Source: an endosymbiont of Escarpia spicata | Lineage (GTDB): Bacteria > Pseudomonadota > Gammaproteobacteria > Chromatiales > Chromatiaceae | Direction: 5' to 3' | NCBI GenBank assembly: GCA_003349915.1 | Contig: QFXE01000013.1 | Coordinates: forward strand, 58,501-122,500 | Length of the DNA stretch: 64,000 nt | Shown: in pieces, positions 47,967-56,742 of the stretch | Layout of the letters: every line of letters starts with the position of its first letter | Position numbering within the stretch: position 1 is the first letter of the stretch | Made by a program: the position numbers and the translations under genes | The notes under the pieces: model-generated | Databases searched by the model: none | Seen by the model: only the letters and a program-made list of their open reading frames with translations | What the model was told of the DNA's origin: nothing

Positions 47967-48183
47967 GGCTTTACGTTGAGAACAGTATAAAGGAGGGACA
48001 AACGAATGCAATTGATCCCATCAGCAAAATACCAACCCTGTGGGCAAGGTAGGCCAGACCGCCCAACCAGCAGGCAATGAGAAGCACGCATCTGCCCCAT
48101 CTGATCCCTTGCCTGCAGAGAGTAAAATACGTAGGCTAGTTCTTTAATACGTATTTTCATGCACTCTTAAAGGGGATCTACCA

Positions 48184-48852
48184 ATGGTGGAGAACGGTTT
48201 TGAGCTGGCCCGTTTCAACATGGTCGAGCAGCAGATCAGGCCTTGGGATGTTTTCGATCCACAGGTTCTGGGACAGTTTCTGACCCTGCCCCGGGATGCC
48301 TTCGTACCCAATGCCTATAAGGGCTTGGCCTATGCCGACATCGAGATTCCTCTGGCACACGGCCAGTCGATGATGTTTCCCCGCATGGAAGCAAAACTGA
48401 CCCAGGCACTGGCGATCCAGCCAGGGGATCAGGTTCTTGAGGTCGGCACCGGCAGCGGTTTTCTCAGCGCATGCCTGGCCAAACTCGCCAACCACGTCGT
48501 CAGCATCGATATCCATAAAGATTTTACCGATATGGCGGGGCGCAACCTGGATGCCCTGGAGATTCGCAACGTGCTGCTACGCACCAGCGACGCCATGGCC
48601 GCACCCAGTCCGGAAGGTCCATTCGATGCCATTGCAGTAACCGGCTCCGTGCCGACAAACGCCCAGGCTGAGATATTCCGTCAGCAGCTCAAACCCGGCG
48701 GCAGACTTTTTATCATCATAGGCACAGCACCGGTCATGGAGGCATGGCTGATCACCCGTGAATCTGAGACGACGTTCCGGGAAGAGATAATCCTGGAAAC
48801 CGAGCAGGTGCCTCTGGAGAGTACAACACAACCGGAAGCTTTTGAATTTTAG
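48184..48852 (+). CDS. Protein-L-isoaspartate O-methyltransferase family protein
   Basis: A 222-residue SAM-dependent methyltransferase. The N-terminus (ELARFNMVEQQIRPWDVFD) and the SAM motif VLEVGTGSGFLSACLA are those of the Pcm-like group that usually precedes a rhodanese and tolC in gammaproteobacteria; those genes are not here. It may repair isoaspartyl residues or act on another substrate, since this group differs from surE-linked Pcm. ATG is preceded by AAAGGGGATC. A palindromic repeat follows the stop. Confidence 0.88.
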   Translation: MVENGFELARFNMVEQQIRPWDVFDPQVLGQFLTLPRDAFVPNAYKGLAYADIEIPLAHGQSMMFPRMEAKLTQALAIQPGDQVLEVGTGSGFLSACLAKLANHVVSIDIHKDFTDMAGRNLDALEIRNVLLRTSDAMAAPSPEGPFDAIAVTGSVPTNAQAEIFRQQLKPGGRLFIIIGTAPVMEAWLITRESETTFREEIILETEQVPLESTTQPEAFEF

Positions 48853-48881
48853 TAGTCCTTCGATAAATAAAATTAGGATTT

Positions 48882-48960
48882 GTAGGGTGTGCCATGCGCA
48901 CCATAACAAGCCGTAATCACGGCATGTACGCTAAATCATGGTGCGCACAGCGCACCCTAC
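48882..48960. repeat. Dispersed GTAGGGTG...CACCCTAC palindrome, copy 3
   Basis: A 79-bp imperfect palindrome, GTAGGGTGTGCCATGCGCAC to GTGCGCACAGCGCACCCTAC, with an internal GCCGTAATCACGGC hairpin. It shares ends and ATCATGG segment with copies at 10703 and 23293. It lies between convergent pcm-like and waaA genes. Confidence 0.8.
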
Positions 48961-48997
48961 ATCCTGGCTGAATCGTAATTATTACGTTGAAGGAGCA

Positions 48998-50287
48998 CTA
49001 GAAGTCTGTCGAATTTAACACCGTTTCACTGAACAGTTGGGCAACTATATCCCTCAGCCGCTGCATGGCGCCGCGATTCTGTTCCACCAGATCGCGGCCC
49101 CTCTCCCCAACCAGGCTCCGCTCGCTGGCATCACTTAGCCAACGGGCAGAGACCTCTGCCAACGTCTCGGCAGTCACCACCTCCCGGGCTGCACCCCGGT
49201 CGAGAAACAGGCGGCTGATCTCAGCAAAATTGAACATATGAGGGCCAAACACCACCGGCACGCCCTGCGCCGCCGCTTCGAGAATGTTGTGCCCACCGTG
49301 GGGCACCAGGCTACCCCCGATAAACGCCATGTCAGCAGCTCCGAGGAACATGGCCAGTTCACCCATACTGTCACCGAGAAACACCGCTGTCTCTGAGCGA
49401 CAGGGACACTGCTCGGACCGGCGCACCAGATCGAACCCTGCACTAATTGCCAGTTCAGCCACCCGGTCGAAACGTTCGGGGTGACGCGGCACCAAAACCA
49501 GCAGACTCTCCGGCAAGGTCTCGCGCACCTTCGCATGCGCCGCCAGCACCAGCTCATCCTCCCCCTCATGGGTACTGGCAGCCACCCAAACCGGACGCGC
49601 CTGCCCCCAGTCCCGACGTATCACATCCGCCTGCTCCCGCAGGCTGGCCGGCAGCTTAATATCGAACTTGATGCTGCCGGTCACCTCCACCTGTCCAGGC
49701 CGGGCACCCAACACTTGAAAATGGTCTGCATCTGATTGGCCTTGAGCGGCGATCAGCGAAATATTCTGCAGGGTCTCCCGTGTCAGCCCGGCCAGATGGC
49801 GATATCGAAGTGCCGAACGGGTCGACATGCGGGCGTTGGCCAGTAGTGATGGAATGTTCCTTTGCCGACACTCATGCAACAGATTGGGCCATATCTCCGT
49901 CTCTATCAGGATCAGCAACCGAGGCTGTAGTCTGTCGAAGAAGGTTTTTACCACCCATGGCGCATCGTAGGGCGCATAGTGGTGGAACACGTCCTGGCCG
50001 AACAACGATTCAACCTGCTTCGCCCCGGTCGGGGTCGTTGTGGTGATCACCAGCGGTAATCCTGGATAGTCGGCAAGAAGCCGCCTCACCAGCTGGGCTG
50101 CCGCCTGTACCTCACCCACTGAGACCGCGTGCAGCCAGATACAGCCGTCACTGACAGGCGAGTCAAACCACCCAAACCGCTCCAGCCAGCGCTCCCGATA
50201 AGCGGGGCTCTTGAGGCTGCGCCAGTAGAGGCGCACCACTACCAGCGGCATAATCAGGTAGAGCAGCAGGGAGTAGATGTGTCGCAT
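48998..50287 (-). CDS. waaA: 3-deoxy-D-manno-octulosonic acid (Kdo) transferase
   Basis: A 429-residue GT30/GT-B enzyme that adds Kdo to lipid IVA. N-terminal membrane anchor (LLLYLIMPLVVVRLYW), the acceptor-site motif IWLHAVSVGEVQAA, ETEIWPNLLHECR, SIKFDI and the C-terminal donor-site GGSLVPHGGHNILEAAA are all present. It is the last gene of a unit with the FAD oxidoreductase and the aldo-keto reductase; its ATG overlaps the reductase stop by one base (TGATG). Confidence 0.96.
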   Translation of the reverse strand: MRHIYSLLLYLIMPLVVVRLYWRSLKSPAYRERWLERFGWFDSPVSDGCIWLHAVSVGEVQAAAQLVRRLLADYPGLPLVITTTTPTGAKQVESLFGQDVFHHYAPYDAPWVVKTFFDRLQPRLLILIETEIWPNLLHECRQRNIPSLLANARMSTRSALRYRHLAGLTRETLQNISLIAAQGQSDADHFQVLGARPGQVEVTGSIKFDIKLPASLREQADVIRRDWGQARPVWVAASTHEGEDELVLAAHAKVRETLPESLLVLVPRHPERFDRVAELAISAGFDLVRRSEQCPCRSETAVFLGDSMGELAMFLGAADMAFIGGSLVPHGGHNILEAAAQGVPVVFGPHMFNFAEISRLFLDRGAAREVVTAETLAEVSARWLSDASERSLVGERGRDLVEQNRGAMQRLRDIVAQLFSETVLNSTDF

Positions 50288-51069
50288 CAGGTCTCGCCCA
50301 ATACTGCTTCAAGTGCGGCTACATTGGAGCGAAGATGTGCCGGATTGATGGTGCCGGCAATCATGCTGCTCACCCCGGGCTGGGAGAAGATGAATTCCAT
50401 GGAGCGAGACACACCTTCCGCACCTTTAACGTGACCACTCATCAGCCCCTTCTTCACCAACACGCCTTTGTTGGCCTTGGCCGCTGCTTCCAGCACCGGC
50501 AACTCGTCATTGTAATCCGGGTTGCAGGTGGCCATCACCAGGTCGCACTCCTGCACCACCAGCAGTCCCCCCTCCACCGTCTTGCTCGACATGCCGATGG
50601 CGCGCACCAGCCCCCGGCGCTGCAGATCACGCAGGGTCTCCAGCACATCCTCCTGCTGCAGTATCTCCAGATCTCCGCCGTGGGAGTGGATCAGCACCAC
50701 ATCCAGATAATCCGTTCGCAGAGACCGCAGACTCTGTTCGATACTCTCGCGGGTGGCGCTGGCGGAAAAATCAAAACTGGAATGACCTTTTTCAAAGGTC
50801 TCGCCGACCTTGGTCACAATGACCCATTCATCCCTCGATCCCGGCAGCAGCCGCCCCAATCGTTGTTCACTATTGCCATAGGCGGGGGCGGGATCTATCA
50901 GGTTGATACCAAGTTCATGGCTTAGAGCAAGAAGGTCCCGCACCGCATTGTCGTCCGGAATCTCGAATGAACTGGGGTACTTGACCTGCTCGTTGCGGCC
51001 AAATTTCACCGTTCCCAAGCCTAGTGGACTGACCTGGATACCGGTACTGCCGAGGGGCCTCAAAACCAT
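50287..51069 (-). CDS. Aldo/keto reductase
   Basis: A 260-residue NADPH-type aldo/keto reductase with the TIM-barrel pattern: LGSTGIQVSPLGLGTVKFG, INLIDPAPAYGNSEQRLG (catalytic Asp and Tyr), IVTKVG (catalytic Lys) and YLDVVLIHSHGGD (catalytic His). The start at 51069 has AGGAACGACA in front. It overlaps the FAD oxidoreductase upstream by 10 bases and waaA downstream by one, so it is tightly coupled to both. Substrate unknown. Confidence 0.92.
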   Translation of the reverse strand: MVLRPLGSTGIQVSPLGLGTVKFGRNEQVKYPSSFEIPDDNAVRDLLALSHELGINLIDPAPAYGNSEQRLGRLLPGSRDEWVIVTKVGETFEKGHSSFDFSASATRESIEQSLRSLRTDYLDVVLIHSHGGDLEILQQEDVLETLRDLQRRGLVRAIGMSSKTVEGGLLVVQECDLVMATCNPDYNDELPVLEAAAKANKGVLVKKGLMSGHVKGAEGVSRSMEFIFSQPGVSSMIAGTINPAHLRSNVAALEAVLGET

Positions 51070-52259
51070 TGTCGTTCCTGCTCCCAAGGTAACCTTGTCA
51101 CCGGCGGCCGGGGCCAGCCTTCGGGAATCTTCAGTTCGCCCTTTGAAGGGATTATCCCATCCTGTTGCATTCGATCGATAACCTGCTGCGCCAGACGCGG
51201 GGCAAACGCCAGCTTGGTCGGCCAGGCCACCATCACATCATGCAGCTGTTCGAGATAACTGTTGTCCGGCCGTTTGCCGCCTGGTTGGCGAGGCTCCGCC
51301 CGATCAACCTCTAGTGTCGACCATTCGACGGCAGAAAGATCCACCCAGGGCATCAGTGCCTGTAACTCACGTTTTGCAGCACTAACCTGTGCCTGCGCGG
51401 AACGATCAACTCCCTCTTCGGCAATATCTCCTCCCAGGTACCAGACGTGATCACCATCGGCCAGTGGATAGCTGGTGATGGTAAGGCGCGGGTTGGCGCC
51501 TGCTCCGAGACAGTGAGCGAAAAGTGGCGGCAGTTTTCCCCGCAGCATTACCATCTGCAGTGGCCGACGCTGCATGGCGGGCTGATTCAGTCCCAACCGC
51601 CGCAGGAGCGCTTCATTCCCGGCACCTGCTGTCAGCAGCGTTCTGCGGCTCCTGATCTGCAGCTTTTCACCCTTGTCTCCCAACAGCACCAGTTGATTGG
51701 CTACATCGAATTTGATGCCATCAGGCCAGTCGACCTGCAGCGTATATCTACCATACTGACGAAACAGTTCCTCCACCAGCGAGGCTACGTCCAACACCGG
51801 CTCCTCCAGCCGATAGACATGGCCTTTGAAGGCCGTATCCTGAAACAGCCTTGGACGGTTTTCCCCTTCGACCTCACCAATACGACTCTGCATCACCTTG
51901 CCGGCAAAGAAGCCGGCCATGCGGGAGACCAGCCCTGCGGTGGACCAGAGATACTGGTGATCAGAGAGGATACGCACTGCCGAAAGGTCGAGTTCCCCAT
52001 GACCCGCCAGTGCGTCACGCCAGATACCGGGCATCGCCCGGATCGCCTGGGATGATCCGGTCAGCTTGCCGGTCAGGGCATACTTGGTGCCGCCGTGAAT
52101 GATCCCTTGGGAGGCGGGTGTCTGAACCCCGCCGATGCAGCCGGATTCAAGCAGCAGGCAGCGGTAGCCCGCCTGGTGCAGACGGCCCAGGGTCCAGAGT
52201 CCGGCGATGCCGCCGCCGAAGATTAATATGTCGGTTTCGAGGATTTTCACGTTTTTCAT
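51060..52259 (-). CDS. FAD-dependent oxidoreductase (DAO / glycerol-3-phosphate dehydrogenase-like)
   Basis: A 399-residue flavoprotein with the N-terminal dinucleotide-binding loop DILIFGGGIAGLWTL, then LLLESGCIGGVQTPASQGIIHGGTKYALTG, which fits the DAO family and resembles glycerol-3-phosphate dehydrogenase-type enzymes. RTLLTAGAGNEALL is the second FAD-contact segment. No membrane helix. It begins a unit with an aldo/keto reductase and waaA. The substrate is not predictable; D-amino acid or polyol phosphate oxidation are options. A hairpin-rich repeat begins three bases upstream of its ATG. Confidence 0.87.
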   Translation of the reverse strand: MKNVKILETDILIFGGGIAGLWTLGRLHQAGYRCLLLESGCIGGVQTPASQGIIHGGTKYALTGKLTGSSQAIRAMPGIWRDALAGHGELDLSAVRILSDHQYLWSTAGLVSRMAGFFAGKVMQSRIGEVEGENRPRLFQDTAFKGHVYRLEEPVLDVASLVEELFRQYGRYTLQVDWPDGIKFDVANQLVLLGDKGEKLQIRSRRTLLTAGAGNEALLRRLGLNQPAMQRRPLQMVMLRGKLPPLFAHCLGAGANPRLTITSYPLADGDHVWYLGGDIAEEGVDRSAQAQVSAAKRELQALMPWVDLSAVEWSTLEVDRAEPRQPGGKRPDNSYLEQLHDVMVAWPTKLAFAPRLAQQVIDRMQQDGIIPSKGELKIPEGWPRPPVTRLPWEQERQWF

Positions 52260-52262
52260 TTC

Positions 52263-52907
52263 GTGTCGCTACGCGACGGTTTTATTTAAACGGGCTTAGA
52301 TATGGCACATCCATGTGCCATACCCTTCGGGCAGCTAGAGCTGTCAAATGGGCATCATGCCCATTTTGTCGCGCCCCTACGGCAGGTTACTTTTCTTTCG
52401 GGAAAAGTAACCAAAACCATTGCTCCATCACGCCACCCTACCGGGTGGCCCTGCGCTACTCGCAAAACAGGGGAGCCGCAGAACTCGCTGCGCTCAAACA
52501 ACTGCGGCTCTTATCCCTGTTTTACTGCGTTGCTCGGTGGCGTGAAAGTCGCCCAACCGCTAGCCAATTCCGAAACACCTGCTAGTGGGTAATCCCGTTT
52601 CTGTCACGAGCGAGAAGCGCAGAAAAAGTCGGGAGAAGGGACCGGCTGTTTGAGCGCAGCGAGTTCCGGTCCCGCCGACTTTTACGAGCATCGTAGCGGC
52701 CCGTAGGGCGTGACAGCCGGGCGTGCTTTCTTTTGTTCAGCACATCCTTGTGCTTCACCCCTTCGGGGCTGACGCTATAATTTGCTCCAGACAAATTATT
52801 GGTTACTTTTCTTTTCACGAAAAAGAAAAGTGACTCGTCCAGCAGGACGAGAAACACGCTTGAATGAACAAGTAGGCAACAACGACAGCGTAAAGGAAGC
52901 TATGTTA
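52263..52907. repeat. Hairpin-rich dispersed element, copy B (inverted relative to copy A)
   Basis: The reverse complement matches 15401-15931 over nearly its whole length, including the GTTACTTTTCTTTT, AGTCGG, AACAGGG...GCCGCAG, GCCACCC and GGTTACTTTT hairpins. It keeps the GTGTCGCTACGCGACGGT end at 52263 but has lost the other. Two insertions set it apart: about 52300-52372, and about 52735-52800. Both are made of short palindromes (for example GGCACATCCATGTGCC, AGCACATCCTTGTGCT, AATGGGCATCATGCCCATT). Frames through it are not credible proteins. Confidence 0.85.
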
Positions 52908-52937
52908 AGAAAAATCATCGCGAAGCAGCACAAAACC

Positions 52938-54362
52938 CTACTGCCGCCGAATCGACTCCACAATCTTCGTCGTCGATATCCCATCCACATAGGTCAATAC
53001 TCTTACCTCGCCACCCGCTTCGCGAGTACAGGCCGCTCCCGGAATTTTATCTGGGTCATTGTCCCCTCCCTTCACCAGAAAATCGGGCTTCAGACGACAG
53101 ATGAGCCGCTCCGGTGTCTCTTCACTAAAGGGCACCACCCAGTCGACACAGGCGAGCGCCGCCAACACATGCATACGATGATCCAACCCGTTGACCGGCC
53201 TGCCGTCACCTTTCAACTGACGCACGGTTTCATCCACATTTACCGCAACCACAAGGCGGTCTCCAAGACGGCTCGCCTCTTCCAGATAGGTGACATGGCC
53301 AGGATGCAGAATATCGAAACAGCCGTTGGTGACGACAATCTTCTCTCCCTGCATGCGGGCGATACGCATCAACCGCACCAATTGATCTTCACCCACCACA
53401 CCGCGATGGGTGACGTGGTGCTCCATCAGGGCCATCTTCAGCTCATCTTCGGTAACCGAAGCGGTACCCAGCTTTCCAACCACCACACCGGCAGCCACAT
53501 TGGAGAGGTGTGTTGCAGTGTCGAGGGCAAGCCCTGCCGCCAAGCCTGCGGCCAGCACAGAGATGACTGTGTCACCGGCGCCGGTCACATCGAAAACCTC
53601 ACGGGCGTGGGTCGGCATGTGGCGCGGCTCCAACCCCTGCTGCAACAGGGTCATGCCCTGCTCGCCACGGGTAATCAACAGTGCATCGAGTTCATAGCGT
53701 TGCAGCAGATCATGACCACGCGCGACCAATTCATCCTGATCCTCGCACTTGCCCACCACGGCTTCAAATTCGGAGAGATTCGGCGTGACCAAAGCCACGC
53801 CGCGATAGAGCTCATAATCCTCTTTTTTTGGATCGACCAACACCGGCTTTCCGGCTTCCCTTGCCAGCGCGATCAATTCGCGAATATTGTGTAGTGTCCC
53901 TTTGTTGTAGTCGGAGAGCACGAGCAGATCAACGTCAGCAATCAGTCGGCGACAGCTCTCCAGCAGCACCTCGCTGCCGGTTGCAGCAAAGCCATCTTCA
54001 AAATCAAGCCGGATGAGTTGTTGATGCCGACTGATCACCCGCAGTTTGGTGATCGTCGGAAACCCATCCAAAGGTTCAAAACAGCAGGTTACACCGGCAG
54101 CATCGAGGATATCCGTCAACGCCCGCCCCGGCTCGTCGTCTCCGATCAACCCGGCCAGCACTGCACTCCCGCCCAAAGCTGCGATATTGAGCGCCACATT
54201 GCCGGCACCACCTGGGCGCTGTTCCTCTTCACCGACACGCACCACAGGGACAGGCGCTTCGGGTGAGATACGGGCAGTATCGCCGTGCCAGTAGCGGTCG
54301 AGCATCACGTCCCCCACCACCAGAATACGGGCCTGATCAAACGCTGGAATATCTATGGACAT
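52938..54362 (-). CDS. hldE: Bifunctional heptose 7-phosphate kinase / heptose 1-phosphate adenylyltransferase
   Basis: A 474-residue two-domain enzyme for ADP-heptose, the precursor of the LPS inner core. The PfkB-type kinase (1-320) has LVVGDVMLDRYWHGDTARIS, GGAGNVALNIAALGG and DVTGAGDTVI; the C-terminal adenylyltransferase has VVTNGCFDILHPGHVTYL. I chose the ATG at 54362, which fits the family start; an ATG at 54398 adds 12 residues. It diverges from msbA across a 160-base gap. Confidence 0.96.
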   Translation of the reverse strand: MSIDIPAFDQARILVVGDVMLDRYWHGDTARISPEAPVPVVRVGEEEQRPGGAGNVALNIAALGGSAVLAGLIGDDEPGRALTDILDAAGVTCCFEPLDGFPTITKLRVISRHQQLIRLDFEDGFAATGSEVLLESCRRLIADVDLLVLSDYNKGTLHNIRELIALAREAGKPVLVDPKKEDYELYRGVALVTPNLSEFEAVVGKCEDQDELVARGHDLLQRYELDALLITRGEQGMTLLQQGLEPRHMPTHAREVFDVTGAGDTVISVLAAGLAAGLALDTATHLSNVAAGVVVGKLGTASVTEDELKMALMEHHVTHRGVVGEDQLVRLMRIARMQGEKIVVTNGCFDILHPGHVTYLEEASRLGDRLVVAVNVDETVRQLKGDGRPVNGLDHRMHVLAALACVDWVVPFSEETPERLICRLKPDFLVKGGDNDPDKIPGAACTREAGGEVRVLTYVDGISTTKIVESIRRQ

Positions 54363-54522
54363 GGGGCTGAAACCGAGTTGAGTAAACAGGCGCATCATAA
54401 CATAGCACTATCGCCGTTCTGGCGATTAACCGGTCCGGCGGGTAAAATCAGCCACTTACCAACCATACCTTTTTTCATACCGTCCGCAGAAGGTTCTCCT
54501 GCGGCTGTTTTCAGGAGACCCG

Positions 54523-56268
54523 ATGACCGGCAACAAGCTCTATTTCAGGCTGTTGAGCTATGTGAAGCCCTACCGCCGGATCTTCGTCCTGGCCATCTTC
54601 TTCACTATTCTGCTGGCACTCACTGAGCCGCTGCTGCCGGCACTGCTGAAACCCCTGCTCGACGGCAGTTTCGTGGAGAAGGATCTGGATACCATCAAGC
54701 TGATGCCCTTCGCTTTGATCGGCCTGTTTGTGGTGCGCGGCTTCACCTCTTACGCCAGTACCATGGCCATGACTGCGGTCTCCACCCGGGTCGTGATGGA
54801 TCTGCGCAACGAAATGTTCCGCAAACTGCTGGTACTGCCCAACCGTTACTACGACAACAACCCCACCGGCGTAGTGTTGTCGAAGGTTACCTATAACGTG
54901 GAGCAGGTCGCCGCCGCCTCCACCGAAGTGCTGGTGGTACTGGTGAGGGATTCGGTGTCTATCCTTGGACTGCTGGGGCTGATGCTCTACCTGAATTGGC
55001 AACTGACGCTGTTCGTCTCCGTGCTGGTGCCGATTATCGCACTGATTGTGAAATTTATCGGCAAACGCATACGCGACATCAACCGCTCCATTCAACAGAC
55101 GATGGGGGAGATGACCCATGTCCTTGAAGAGGCGATACAGGGCAACAAGGTGGTAAGACTTTTTGGCGGCCAAATCTATGAGTACGACCGCTTCCAACAG
55201 ATCAGCAACTGGCTACGGCGCTATAACGTGAAACACCAGGCCACCGCCGCCCTCAGTTCGCCTGTGGGACAGTTCATTCTGGTGCTTGGTCTGGCTGCGG
55301 TAGTCTATTTTGCAGCCCTGCAATCCCTGGAGGATAAGGTCACCGTTGGATCTTTCGTCTCCTTTATCGCAGCAATGGCAATGTTGCTCTCTCCACTGAA
55401 AAAACTCATCGGCATCAACAGCGTCCTTCAACGGGGACTGGCTGCTGCGGAAAGCATGTTCGAGCTGGTGGATGAAACGCCCGAAGAGGACAAAGGCACG
55501 ACCAAGGTCAAACAACTTAGCGGCAGAGTTGACTTCGACCACGTCACCTTCACTTATGAAGGCAGCGACCGAAAGGCCCTGGACGACATCTGCCTGACCA
55601 TCGAACCTGGAGAGAACATCGCCTTGGTCGGCCCATCAGGGGGCGGCAAGAGCACCCTGGCAAACCTGATTCCCCGTTTCTATCACCTCGACAGAGGCCG
55701 CATCCTTTTGGATGGAGAGGATATCCAGGCGGTCACCCTTGCTTCCCTGCGCAGCAACATCGCCCTGGTCAGTCAGGATGTCACCCTGTTCAACGATACC
55801 GTTGAGGCGAACATCGCCTATGGCGAGATGCGCGGTACCGATCGGGAATCGGTGGTTAGCGCAGCGATTAACGCCCACGCCATCGAGTTCATTGAGGAGA
55901 TGCCCCAGGGACTCGACACCCTGATCGGCGAAAACGGTGTACGTCTTTCAGGGGGACAGCGCCAGCGACTGGCCATCGCCCGGGCTTTGCTCAAGGACGC
56001 CCCTATCCTGATCCTCGATGAAGCAACCTCAGCCCTGGACAATGAATCGGAGCGGTTCATTCAGGAGGCACTTGCCACCCTTACCCGCAACCGCACCACG
56101 CTGACCATCGCCCATCGTCTCTCCACCATCGAACACGCCGACCGAATCCTGGTGCTTAGCGAGGGACGCATCGTAGAGTCAGGAACCCATCAGAAACTGA
56201 TGGCGATGGGAGGAACCTATAAAAAACTCTACGACACACAGTTCTCCATTGCCGGCGGTACTTTCTGA
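54523..56268 (+). CDS. msbA: Lipid A flippase MsbA
   Basis: A 581-residue half-size ABC exporter with six membrane helices (about 20-310) and an ATPase domain with Walker A GPSGGGKST, Q-loop SQDVTLF, signature LSGGQRQRLAIARALL and Walker B ILILDEATSALD. It flips core-lipid A to the periplasmic leaflet. SD AGGAG precedes the ATG. The neighbourhood of hldE and waaA supports MsbA over another ABC exporter. Confidence 0.95.
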   Translation: MTGNKLYFRLLSYVKPYRRIFVLAIFFTILLALTEPLLPALLKPLLDGSFVEKDLDTIKLMPFALIGLFVVRGFTSYASTMAMTAVSTRVVMDLRNEMFRKLLVLPNRYYDNNPTGVVLSKVTYNVEQVAAASTEVLVVLVRDSVSILGLLGLMLYLNWQLTLFVSVLVPIIALIVKFIGKRIRDINRSIQQTMGEMTHVLEEAIQGNKVVRLFGGQIYEYDRFQQISNWLRRYNVKHQATAALSSPVGQFILVLGLAAVVYFAALQSLEDKVTVGSFVSFIAAMAMLLSPLKKLIGINSVLQRGLAAAESMFELVDETPEEDKGTTKVKQLSGRVDFDHVTFTYEGSDRKALDDICLTIEPGENIALVGPSGGGKSTLANLIPRFYHLDRGRILLDGEDIQAVTLASLRSNIALVSQDVTLFNDTVEANIAYGEMRGTDRESVVSAAINAHAIEFIEEMPQGLDTLIGENGVRLSGGQRQRLAIARALLKDAPILILDEATSALDNESERFIQEALATLTRNRTTLTIAHRLSTIEHADRILVLSEGRIVESGTHQKLMAMGGTYKKLYDTQFSIAGGTF

Positions 56269-56354
56269 GCAATACCGTACAAACAATCGAGAAAAAGACA
56301 ACTCAGGTCGACTGACCCTCGACTCTGTTTTTGCCCATAGTTTCAGATTATTCC

Positions 56355-56565
56355 TACAAGGTGCGCAGATTTTCCTGATAGGTGTTCCCAGTACTCGGTA
56401 GTATATTAATTCCCAACAAGGACGACCGATGAACTTCGGAGGGGGCATGGAAGTCCCGCCTTGTTTTAAGGTTACAGACAGGGATGTGATCTGTTGACCA
56501 GGCACAAAGGAAGGTGTCGACCTCGAAAGCCCGCTCCAGGGATTGGTGCGGGCTTTCTTCTTTTA
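56355..56565 (+). ncRNA. Candidate structured RNA between msbA and tRNA-Thr, possibly 6S-like
   Basis: The plus strand can fold into AACAAGG...CCTTGTT enclosing two hairpins (CCGA...TTCGG and GGG...CCC), then CAGAT...ATCTG as a closing stem, and ends in the terminator at 56525. CCTTGTTTTAAGGTTACAG resembles the 3' side of gammaproteobacterial 6S RNA (CCTTGAACC...AAGGGTTACAG), but the match is short and the usual ygfA neighbour is absent. No convincing ORF crosses it. It may also simply be the untranslated end of the msbA transcript. Confidence 0.35.
56525..56565 (+). terminator. Rho-independent terminator
   Basis: GAAAGCCCGC and GCGGGCTTTC form a perfect 10-bp stem with a 13-base loop, followed by TTCTTTTAT. 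It ends the transcript of msbA and/or the candidate RNA. Confidence 0.9.
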
Positions 56566-56625
56566 TAATCCATGAACGCGCAGAGGTGCGTAAACAGCCC
56601 TGCACCGGAAAATAAGAGAAAAATT

Positions 56626-56701
56626 TGGAGCCGGCGAGAGGAGTCGAACCCCCGACAAGCTGATTACAAGTCAGCTGCTCTACCAACTGAGCTACGCCGG
56701 C
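56626..56701 (-). tRNA. tRNA-Thr (anticodon TGT)
   Basis: The minus strand reads GCCGGCGTAGCTCAGTTGGT, then an anticodon arm with CTTGTAA in the loop (anticodon TGT, Thr), a GGTTCGACTCC T arm, and ends GCCGGCTCCA with the CCA encoded. Length is 76 nt with all four arms well paired. It stands alone, not in the Thr-Tyr-Gly-Thr-tuf cluster. Confidence 0.97.
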
Positions 56702-56713
56702 GTTGGATCGGGG

Positions 56714-56742
56714 ATTCTATTCTTTTATGCCGGATGTGGCAA
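56714..56742 (-). promoter_or_regulatory. Sigma-70 promoter of tRNA-Thr
   Basis: On the minus strand TTGCCA (complement of 56737-56742), a 17-base spacer and TAGAAT (complement of 56714-56719) end 12 bases before the tRNA. Almost all of it lies within the last codons of the SPOR-domain gene. Confidence 0.72.

Noticed and set aside
56626..56701. tRNA-Thr as an integration site
   Set aside because: No integrase, no duplicated tRNA 3' end and no change of gene type around it; neighbours are core genes.
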